64,000 nt of DNA, taken from contig NZ_CP059492.1 in assembly GCF_014041995.1 (NCBI RefSeq), forward strand, positions 124,001 to 188,000. The letters are read 5' to 3'. The stretch is from Changpingibacter yushuensis (GTDB lineage: Bacteria > Actinomycetota > Actinomycetes > Actinomycetales > Actinomycetaceae). The notes under the pieces were generated by a model, which did no database searches, was not told where the DNA came from, and was given only the letters and a program-made list of their open reading frames with translations. Made by a program: the position numbers and the translations under genes. This document shows positions 8,005 to 14,522 of the stretch, piece by piece. Position 1 is the first letter of the stretch. Each line of letters opens with the position of its first letter.

Positions 8005-8412
8005 ATGAACTATGACGTGAACGCATACATCGACACCGACAAGGTGTGGACTATCGAGGTTCCCTCCCTCACGTCTCCCGCACCTGGCGGGCACGAGACG
8101 ATAGCAACGGGCCTGGCCACATCCTGGAGTGCAGTCGAAGGAGCTGCACGAGACCTCATTAGTGTGTGGACAAACGAGCCTCTAGCTGACATTGACGTCA
8201 CAGTCCACGTCACCGTCCCCAATGACATCATCAAGATGTGGCAAGAAGGGGCACGAGCTGAAGAAATAGGACAGCGCGAACTACAACACGCTGCGAAGCT
8301 GAAGAGAGGAGCTGTCCACGCCCTACGGAGCGCGGGATACACCGAGGCCGCAGTAGGAAAGGCTTTCGGAGTAACACAGCAACGAGTCAATCAGATTAGA
8401 AAGAGTGCTTGA
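8005..8412 (+). CDS. hicB: HicB-family antitoxin with C-terminal helix-turn-helix
   Basis: This 135-residue antitoxin partners the upstream hicA. The N-terminal half (DVNAYIDTDKVWTIEVPSL) is the partial RNase H-like HicB fold that blocks HicA. The C-terminal half ends in a helix-turn-helix (GYTEAAVGKAFGVTQQRVNQ) likely to bind the pair's own promoter. The ATG at 8005 is preceded by AAAGG at suitable spacing; an in-frame ATG at 7993 overlaps the hicA end. Both genes look intact, so the module may be functional. Confidence 0.85.
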   Translation: MNYDVNAYIDTDKVWTIEVPSLTSPAPGGHETIATGLATSWSAVEGAARDLISVWTNEPLADIDVTVHVTVPNDIIKMWQEGARAEEIGQRELQHAAKLKRGAVHALRSAGYTEAAVGKAFGVTQQRVNQIRKSA

Positions 8413-8428
8413 GTCTAGTAGGAGACTG

Positions 8429-8975
8429 TCACGCGGTGGCGCGGTAGATGGTTTTACGTGAGACGCCTAGAACTCGCGCGATGAGGGCCACGGGTTCGCC
8501 GGTGGCCCTCATTCTTTGTGCTTGGGTGACTTGTTCTGTGGTGAGGGCGTGGGGGCGGCCGATGTGTGCGCCGCGTGCACGGGCGGCGGCCATGCCTTCC
8601 CGAGTACGCGCTTGAATCAGGGATCGCTCGTATTGGGCAAATGCCCCAGCGATCTGGAACATCAACGCCCCCGGCAGGCGTCGTAGTGTCGATAGCTTCA
8701 CTCAAGGAACGCAGCTGAACACCGCGCTCCCCGAGCGTTTCTATCGTCTGGATGAGATCGACCAAGGATCGGCCTAGCCGATCCAAGCGGACGATCACCA
8801 GAGTGTCGCCCCGGTGGAGGGACTTCAGACAGTTCTGCCACTCGGGACGATCCATGTCCTTGCCGGAGGCGTGATCGACGTAGAACACGTCGCATCCAGC
8901 CGCACCCAGCAGCTCGAGCTGGCTGGCCTCATCTTGAATGTCTGTGCTCACCCTGGCGCATCCGGTCATCCCCAT
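8429..8975 (-). pseudogene. Serine recombinase (resolvase/invertase) with a one-base frameshift
   Basis: The N-terminal part has the catalytic Ser motif ARVST and the resolvase core VRLDRLGRSLVDLI. It runs to EAIDTTTPAGG and then leaves frame. The frame that follows gives ALMFQIAGAFAQYERSLIQ and a C-terminal DNA-binding HTH (ALIARVLGVSRKTIYRATA), ending at 8429. Removing one base from the C5 run at 8668-8672 would restore a normal resolvase of about 180 residues. The ATG at 8975 fits the family start MGMTGCARVST. Confidence 0.88.
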
Positions 8976-9014
8976 GGGACACAACCTAACAGAGAGATCC
9001 TGACTCCTCGGGAC

Positions 9015-9080
9015 TTTCGCACAGGGGTTGTGACACGGCGCGTCGCACCTTCCAGGCCCACCTGGTCAGGGTGTGCGAAA
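9015..9080. other. Possible resolvase recombination (res-like) site
   Basis: Just upstream of the resolvase start, TTTCGCACA (9015-9023) and its complement TGTGCGAAA (9072-9080) form a spaced 9-bp inverted repeat. TTGTGAC occurs twice near it. Resolvases usually bind sites next to their own gene; assignment here is inference. Confidence 0.3.
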
Positions 9081-9139
9081 ACGTTCCATTGTGGCTTGTG
9101 ACGTCTACCGGGCTGTGGGCTTCCTGTTGTGGGTGGTGG

Positions 9140-9765
9140 TTAGCTGTTCTTGAAATAGGTGAAGAGTTGGTTTTCGTTGATTGTGGTTGTGGTGAGGATT
9201 GTTGTGGCGAGTGCGGTTGTCCAAGCTGTGAGTAGTGTTTTGGCTCCAGTGAGGAAGGCTGGTGTGGGCGGGTCAGGGTTGTTTGCAGTGGCAAGGTAGA
9301 GGATTCCTGCGCAGAGAAGGGCGAGTGTGGGGAGGGACCAGATGAGGTATTTGGTGAGGGTTTGGAGGCAAAGGGATGCTTTGTCGATGCCGGCGTGGAG
9401 TGTGCCTGCTAGTTCGAGGCGGCGGGTTCGGGTGAGGGCTATGCCGAGGACTCCGCCGATGAGGATACTGGCTGCCAGATAGATCCAGGTAGGGATGGTT
9501 GTGCGGGTGGTGAAACTGGTTCCCATGGAGGAGTTGAGTTGTTGGACCTTTACCGTGGTGTTCTCTGGTGTGGCGTCGTCGTCGAGTGGGTAGGTGAGTA
9601 GGGTGTCGAAGGTTTGAGATTCGGGCCAGATCTCTAGCCAGCAGGCGTCGAATGTTCCGGTGACGGGGACTGGGTTGATGAGGTTGTAGGCGAGGATGGG
9701 GAGGCGGCCGTCTTCGGTGTAGGGATAGGTGCCGGCTACGCTGATGGTGTCGCCTTCGCGTGTGA
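9140..9765 (-). pseudogene. Membrane protein gene truncated at its 5' end by the nested IS structure
   Basis: The minus-strand frame is open from the IS boundary to the stop at 9140. After a periplasmic-type stretch (TREGDTISVAGTYPYTEDG, and later LEIWPESQTFDTLLTYPLD) come membrane helices (WIYLAASILIGGVLGIAL; YLIWSLPTLALLCAGILYL; a third near the C-terminus). An internal ATG at 9526 is unlikely to be the start, because coding continues upstream. The C-terminal layout of an extracytoplasmic loop then three helices resembles FtsX-like or bacteriocin-associated permeases, but the family is not certain. The N-terminal part is gone. Confidence 0.6.
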
Positions 9766-9781
9766 GGGTTATAGGCCAAAA

Positions 9782-11255
9782 GGGGGTCAGGACTGTTTTC
9801 TGGATGGTTCTGGTTTCTCCATTTTGTCACGGTTTTCTTGGATGGTGCCTCCAAGGGATGTTTTCAAGCGCTCTGTGTTATAGAAGATAAGGTAATCATT
9901 GATTGCCGTCTCGAGCTGTGCGGCACTGGTCCAGGTGTGACCGTAGAACATTTCCGTTTTCATACGTCCGAAGAATCCTTCACAGGCCGCGTTATCGGGA
10001 CTACATCCCTTCCTTCCCATCGAGCGGGTGATCCCAGCAGCCTTCGTGGTCTCGATCCATTCAGCGCTCCGGTAATGTCCACCACGATCGCTATGAATAA
10101 TCAGTGGGATAGCTTCCTTATCATCACGTAAAGCGTCGTGGCGCTCGGTAGGCAAACTCGCGATCGCAGCTTCCAGCATCGACTGCGTCATCACCTTGTC
10201 CGGTCGTCGACTCGTCTGCCACGCCACCACTTTCCCATCACAGCAATCAATCATCGGGCTGAGATAGACCTTGGCGTCCGAAGCAGCAAACTCACTGACA
10301 TCAGTGAGCCATAGTCTGTCAGGCTCATCAGCATGAAAATTCCTCTTGACGTGATCATCTGGGGCCGGGCTTGTCTCTCCCTCATAACTGGAATAGCGAC
10401 GCTTGCGGTGAGCGTAATAAACCGGGATCTGATGTTCTTTCATCAAGCGACGAACAACCTTCTCAGAAACAGTCACCCCAAGACGCTTGAGTTTGAGCCA
10501 GACCCGTGCAGAACCATACGTAAAGCCCGAATCGCCAGCAATCTTCTCAATCCTGCCAGCGAGCTCGCCATACTTGTCGGGACGTTCAAGCACACCCCGA
10601 CAATAGTGGTAGCTACTGGCCGAGATCGCGCACGCCTCCAGCAGCATCACGAAAGGAAGACGAGCACGCAACCGGTCAATGATGCGTGTCTTGTTCAGGT
10701 TCGACAGTTGTCCCGGGATGACGCCCCCGTCTTTTTTTACCAGATCAAGCTCGTGTTCCAACACATGCTTTTCCACTAGAAGCCTGGCCGCCAAACGACG
10801 CAACTCGTCAGGATCATCCGGCAATGACTTCTCTAGTTGAGCTCGAGTGGCTAACCCATCAGCCTCGCGTTTCTCACGTCTAGTCATCAGGGCCCGCTCA
10901 CCTTCTTGGTTCCATAGCCGCATCCACTTATACAACAGCATATGGTTAACAATGCCGAGATCCCCAGCAATGTCTTTAACTGATTGGCCAGCATTCATCC
11001 GCTCCACGGCGCTCAACTTAACAGTCCATGGATAGTGGCGGGCAGGCTGCCTCTTCACGACCGGTTTGCGACCTCGACGAGACTGATGCACCCAATCATG
11101 GAGCACATGACGAGACGGATACCCCAACTTCCGGATCGTCTTGACATACGAACCCAACCTACGGAACGTCGCCACAGCCACACGCTTCTGCTCAGCTGAA
11201 TACACAACCCTCATACAAGCCTCCCGAAAAGATACGGAAAACAGTCCAGACCCCC
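9782..11255 (-). mobile_element. IS3-family element, copy 1
   Basis: A 1474-bp element has inverted repeats GGGGGTCAGGACTGTTTTC and GGGGGTCTGGACTGTTTTC. It is flanked by AAA on both sides, consistent with a 3-bp target duplication (TTT in element orientation). Copy 2 at 12616-14089 has the same length and is nearly identical, pointing to recent movement. Confidence 0.9.
9787..11214 (-). CDS. IS3-family single-frame transposase, copy 1
   Basis: This 475-residue transposase combines an OrfA-like DNA-binding half (two HTH segments, RLGSYVKTIRKLGYPSRHV and GQSVKDIAGDLGIVNHML) with an OrfB-like catalytic half in one frame. DDE residues are visible: Asp in LWLTDVSEF, Asp in IHSDRGGHY and Glu in AACEGFFGRMKTEM, the last two separated by 35 residues as in the IS3 family. 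The ATG at 11214 is preceded by GGGAGG. The frame is open upstream into flanking DNA, which is not part of the gene. Confidence 0.9.
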   Translation of the reverse strand: MRVVYSAEQKRVAVATFRRLGSYVKTIRKLGYPSRHVLHDWVHQSRRGRKPVVKRQPARHYPWTVKLSAVERMNAGQSVKDIAGDLGIVNHMLLYKWMRLWNQEGERALMTRREKREADGLATRAQLEKSLPDDPDELRRLAARLLVEKHVLEHELDLVKKDGGVIPGQLSNLNKTRIIDRLRARLPFVMLLEACAISASSYHYCRGVLERPDKYGELAGRIEKIAGDSGFTYGSARVWLKLKRLGVTVSEKVVRRLMKEHQIPVYYAHRKRRYSSYEGETSPAPDDHVKRNFHADEPDRLWLTDVSEFAASDAKVYLSPMIDCCDGKVVAWQTSRRPDKVMTQSMLEAAIASLPTERHDALRDDKEAIPLIIHSDRGGHYRSAEWIETTKAAGITRSMGRKGCSPDNAACEGFFGRMKTEMFYGHTWTSAAQLETAINDYLIFYNTERLKTSLGGTIQENRDKMEKPEPSRKQS

Positions 11256-11376
11256 AAACGTGGTGTTTATGTTCGGGCTTTTGGTTGCTAGCTCGCGGGA
11301 AAGTCGTGGTGTTTATGGTGTTGGGGGCATAAAGACGGAAGGTTGTTGACAAGCTGGTTCGCAGGTACTGGTTGAC
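11256..11376. other. Short IS-internal non-coding segment with a 13-bp direct repeat
   Basis: Read on the minus strand, CATAAACACCACG occurs twice in this segment. It is probably part of the inner left end of the IS1249-like element, between its terminal repeat and its transposase. Confidence 0.5.
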
Positions 11377-12582
11377 GTGGTATCTGTGAGAAAACGATCT
11401 ACACGTGCCCGCCGGTGTCCTATCTGCTCCGATCCGATGATCACATCAGGGAAGACAGCTGCTGGTTCCCAACGCTGGAAATGCACCTCGTCTCGTGCCA
11501 GTAGCACAGCCCCACGCACTGATCAGGCCGTGTTAGCAACCTTTACAGTCTTCCTGTCTTACCTCCTTGGCAAGCTCTCCCAGACCGAGATCTCCGGCAA
11601 CACCGGACGCGGACTTCGACGCCAGTGGGCCTGGTGCTGGACCATTCCCACACCACCAATCCAGATCACTGGCGAGGTCTATGATCAGGTGTTCATTGAC
11701 GGGATCTACCTGCCCTACAACGGGTGCCTCCTCATCGCACACAATGGTCACCATGTCCTCGCCCGCCAGTGGTGCCACCGGGAAAATGCCTCCGCCTATA
11801 CGGCTCTCCTAGCCAAGATCCCGGGCCCGGATCTTGTCACCACCGACGGGCACGGCGGAGCCGCCAAAGCACTCAAAGCCTCATGGCCCAACCTGGCTGT
11901 CCAGCGCTGCCTCATCCACGTTCACCGCAACAACCTCCGTGACCTGACCAGTACACCGAACACGGCCGCTGGGAAAGCTCTCTTCGCATTGTCACAGCGT
12001 TTGTTGAAGGTCTCCACCAAAGACGAAGCAGCCACCTGGGTGAAACTCCTGATCGAGATCAACACCGAATACGGTGCCTACCTCACAGAACGTACCTGGG
12101 CGAAAGACGTTCCTGCCCACCAACGCCGCGAAGGCCGGACCTGGTGGTACACCCACGAACGCGACCGCAAGGTCTACCGCCGTCTAGCATCCTTACACGC
12201 CAAGAGCCACCTGTTCGCATTTCTCGATTTCGATCCAGCACGGGAGCGGACCACGCACCCGATCGAATCTTTCAACCGCCGCATCCGTCTATCCCTTGAC
12301 TACCACCGTGGCATGACCGAGTCCCACATGATCGCCATGATCGCCATGATCGCCATGATCGCCATGATCGACTGGCTCTGCTACACCCACAGTGAGTTTC
12401 CACAGCCAGCACAACACATCCTCACCCACTGGAGGCACGCCGGAGAACCCACCCGAGGACTCATCCCAGCCAAGAAAACACCACCACCAGACAAACCCGA
12501 TGGACCCGAACGCTACGGCACCGCGCTAACCGCCGAAGAAGGACTCTGGACACGAAAAGGATGGGCCGGCCGACCAAAATAA
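11377..12582 (+). CDS. IS1249-type (IS256/mutator superfamily) transposase
   Basis: This protein of about 401 residues starts with a zinc-ribbon-like CPICSD segment followed by a QRWKC motif, then a catalytic core with Asp in QVFIDGIYL, Asp in LVTTDGHGGAAKAL and Glu in THPIESFNRRIR. This matches the IS1249 group known from corynebacteria and relatives. It transposes the element that holds the two IS3 copies. The GTG at 11377 or the nearby GTG at 11386 could be the start. Near the C-terminus the 9-bp unit ATGATCGCC repeats in tandem, giving MIAMIAMIAMIAM where relatives usually have one or two units. The frame is intact. Confidence 0.85.
   Translation: MVSVRKRSTRARRCPICSDPMITSGKTAAGSQRWKCTSSRASSTAPRTDQAVLATFTVFLSYLLGKLSQTEISGNTGRGLRRQWAWCWTIPTPPIQITGEVYDQVFIDGIYLPYNGCLLIAHNGHHVLARQWCHRENASAYTALLAKIPGPDLVTTDGHGGAAKALKASWPNLAVQRCLIHVHRNNLRDLTSTPNTAAGKALFALSQRLLKVSTKDEAATWVKLLIEINTEYGAYLTERTWAKDVPAHQRREGRTWWYTHERDRKVYRRLASLHAKSHLFAFLDFDPARERTTHPIESFNRRIRLSLDYHRGMTESHMIAMIAMIAMIAMIDWLCYTHSEFPQPAQHILTHWRHAGEPTRGLIPAKKTPPPDKPDGPERYGTALTAEEGLWTRKGWAGRPK
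12327..12369 (+). repeat. 9-bp tandem repeat (ATGATCGCC) inside the transposase
   Basis: Four successive ATGATCGCC units followed by a partial unit encode Met-Ile-Ala repeats next to IDWLCYTH. A multiple of three keeps the frame open, so copy number can vary without truncating the protein. Confidence 0.85.
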
Positions 12583-12615
12583 CACCCACAACACGCCCGG
12601 CCATTACACACATTT

Positions 12616-14089
12616 GGGGGTCTGGACAGTTTTCCGTATCTTTTCGGGAGGCTTGTATGAGGGTTGTGTATTCAGCTGAGCAGAAGCGTGTGGCTGTGGC
12701 GACGTTCCGTAGGTTGGGTTCGTATGTCAAGACGATCCGGAAGTTGGGGTATCCGTCTCGGCATGTGCTCCATGATTGGGTGCATCAGTCTCGTCGAGGT
12801 CGCAAACCGGTCGTGAAGAGGCAGCCTGCCCGCCACTATCCATGGACTGTTAAGTTGAGCGCCGTGGAGCGGATGAATGCTGGCCAATCAGTTAAAGACA
12901 TTGCTGGGGATCTCGGCATTGTTAACCATATGCTGTTGTATAAGTGGATGCGGCTATGGAACCAAGAAGGTGAGCGGGCCCTGATGACTAGACGTGAGAA
13001 ACGCGAGGCTGATGGGTTAGCCACTCGAGCTCAACTAGAGAAGTCATTGCCGGATGATCCTGACGAGTTGCGTCGTTTGGCGGCCAGGCTTCTAGTGGAA
13101 AAGCATGTGTTGGAACACGAGCTTGATCTGGTAAAAAAAGACGGGGGCGTCATCCCGGGACAACTGTCGAACCTGAACAAGACACGCATCATTGACCGGT
13201 TGCGTGCTCGTCTTCCTTTCGTGATGCTGCTGGAGGCGTGCGCGATCTCGGCCAGTAGCTACCACTATTGTCGGGGTGTGCTTGAACGTCCCGACAAGTA
13301 TGGCGAGCTCGCTGGCAGGATTGAGAAGATTGCTGGCGATTCGGGCTTTACGTATGGTTCTGCACGGGTCTGGCTCAAACTCAAGCGTCTTGGGGTGACT
13401 GTTTCTGAGAAGGTTGTTCGTCGTTTGATGAAAGAACATCAGATCCCGGTTTATTACGCTCACCGCAAGCGTCGCTATTCCAGTTATGAGGGAGAGACAA
13501 GCCCGGCCCCAGATGATCACGTCAAGAGGAATTTTCATGCTGATGAGCCTGACAGACTATGGCTCACTGATGTCAGTGAGTTTGCTGCTTCGGACGCCAA
13601 GGTCTATCTCAGCCCGATGATTGATTGCTGTGATGGGAAAGTGGTGGCGTGGCAGACGAGTCGACGACCGGACAAGGTGATGACGCAGTCGATGCTGGAA
13701 GCTGCGATCGCGAGTTTGCCTACCGAGCGCCACGACGCTTTACGTGATGATAAGGAAGCTATCCCACTGATTATTCATAGCGATCGTGGTGGACATTACC
13801 GGAGCGCTGAATGGATCGAGACCACGAAGGCTGCTGGGATCACCCGCTCGATGGGAAAGAAGGGATGTAGTCCCGATAACGCGGCCTGTGAAGGATTCTT
13901 CGGACGTATGAAAACGGAAATGTTCTACGGTCACACCTGGACCAGTGCCGCACAGCTCGAGACGGCAATCAATGATTACCTTATCTTCTATAACACAGAG
14001 CGCTTGAAAACATCCCTTGGAGGCACCATCCAAGAAAACCGTGACAAAATGGAGAAACCAGAACCATCCAGAAAACAGTCCTGACCCCC
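12616..14089 (+). mobile_element. IS3-family element, copy 2
   Basis: A 1474-bp copy of the element at 9782-11255, in inverted orientation. It has the same terminal repeats and is flanked on both sides by TTT (target duplication). The insertion lies in the right terminal repeat of the IS1249-like element, at the position equivalent to copy 1. Confidence 0.9.
12657..14084 (+). CDS. IS3-family single-frame transposase, copy 2
   Basis: This 475-residue transposase is identical to copy 1 except for at least one visible change (SMGKKGCSPD here, SMGRKGCSPD in copy 1). The HTH segments and the DDE residues are intact. The ATG at 12657 follows GGGAGG at good spacing. Upstream in-frame codons continue through the IS end into the IS1249-like element, so a fusion transcript is possible but not the native start. 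Confidence 0.92.
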   Translation: MRVVYSAEQKRVAVATFRRLGSYVKTIRKLGYPSRHVLHDWVHQSRRGRKPVVKRQPARHYPWTVKLSAVERMNAGQSVKDIAGDLGIVNHMLLYKWMRLWNQEGERALMTRREKREADGLATRAQLEKSLPDDPDELRRLAARLLVEKHVLEHELDLVKKDGGVIPGQLSNLNKTRIIDRLRARLPFVMLLEACAISASSYHYCRGVLERPDKYGELAGRIEKIAGDSGFTYGSARVWLKLKRLGVTVSEKVVRRLMKEHQIPVYYAHRKRRYSSYEGETSPAPDDHVKRNFHADEPDRLWLTDVSEFAASDAKVYLSPMIDCCDGKVVAWQTSRRPDKVMTQSMLEAAIASLPTERHDALRDDKEAIPLIIHSDRGGHYRSAEWIETTKAAGITRSMGKKGCSPDNAACEGFFGRMKTEMFYGHTWTSAAQLETAINDYLIFYNTERLKTSLGGTIQENRDKMEKPEPSRKQS

Positions 14090-14123
14090 TTTAGGCCTAT
14101 AACCCCATTTAGGCCTATAACCC
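14088..14123. repeat. 18-bp tandem direct repeat at the right IS end
   Basis: The unit CATTTAGGCCTATAACCC is present in full at 14106-14123. Its first occurrence, just left of that, is interrupted by IS copy 2 (CATTT lies at 12611-12615). The second copy may be the trace of another IS1249-type terminus. Confidence 0.7.
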
Positions 14124-14227
14124 GCGAATGTCGCCACTATTGTCGCCACTATCGCTAACGTTTTCGTGTCACCCCTCAAAACTGTCCATAGGCCTCTGAC
14201 CTGCGGAAACACAGTTTTCGGGCAACA

Positions 14228-14250
14228 AAAAACCCCGCCGAAGCGGGGTC
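14228..14250 (-). terminator. Rho-independent terminator downstream of tRNA-Ser(UGA)
   Basis: Minus strand: ACCCCGC, TTCG loop, GCGGGGT, followed by TTTTTTGTTG. A classical stem with a UUCG loop and a U-tract, about 85 bp past the tRNA 3' end. Confidence 0.88.
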
Positions 14251-14297
14251 TGCGGAAGGTGTTTGGTGCGGTGCACCTTCGACCTTTCCTTGCTCTT

Positions 14298-14323
14298 ATC
14301 CCTCAAGAGCAAGCTCTTGGGGA
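14298..14323. other. Hairpin in the tRNA-Ser(UGA) trailer
   Basis: CCTCAAGAGC and GCTCTTGGGG pair around a two-base loop between the tRNA and its terminator. It may help trailer processing. The 11-mer CTGCGGAAGGT occurs both here, at 14250-14260, and at the tRNA end, at 14330-14340. Confidence 0.45.
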
Positions 14324-14332
14324 TATTCGCTG

Positions 14333-14420
14333 CGGAAGGTAAGGGATTCGAACCCTTGGTACGGGGTTACCGTACAACGGTTTTCAAGACCGTCACATTC
14401 GGCCGCTCTGTCAACCTTCC
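14333..14420 (-). tRNA. tRNA-Ser (anticodon UGA)
   Basis: The minus strand gives acceptor arms GGAAGGT and ACCTTCC, an anticodon arm ACGGT-CTTGAAA-ACCGT with anticodon TGA, a long variable arm (TGTACGG..CCGTACC) and a T-loop GGTTCGAATCCC. The long variable arm is the type II layout of tRNA-Ser. The 3' CCA is not fully encoded. The 3' end faces the accessory region, a usual integration target. Confidence 0.93.
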
Positions 14421-14522
14421 TTTGCCGCTAAGCGGCAACGTCACTATCTTAGAGGAAATTGGGCTGAGGAGCGAAGTCGGATCAAGCGTGTGCTTCATCC
14501 CGTTTGGGGGATGAAGCGCCAA

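Larger units (their letters stand above)
9766..14105. mobile_element. IS1249-like element carrying two inverted IS3 copies in its terminal repeats
   Basis: With the two IS3 copies removed, the outer flanks read GGTTATAGGCCAAAA on the left (ends 9781) and, as reverse complement, GGTTATAGGCCTAAA on the right (14090-14104). They continue with related sequence inside the copies (CGTGGTG..ATGTTCGGGC and TGTGTGT..ATGGCCGGGC). These are therefore the terminal inverted repeats of an IS1249-like element whose transposase lies at 11377-12582. Its left end breaks the membrane protein gene. No host target duplication is clear. Confidence 0.6.

Noticed and set aside
9273-9854. Pro/His/Arg-rich minus-strand open frame of 193 codons
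   Set aside because: Low-complexity shadow of the truncated membrane protein and the IS end in another frame.
10333-10779. Open frames antisense to the IS3 transposases (also at 13092-13538)
   Set aside because: They are mirror frames of the two transposase copies with no family similarity.
9782-14089. Classical composite transposon carrying cargo
   Set aside because: Apart from the IS1249-type transposase no cargo gene lies between the two IS3 copies, and the flanks fit independent insertions with separate target duplications.
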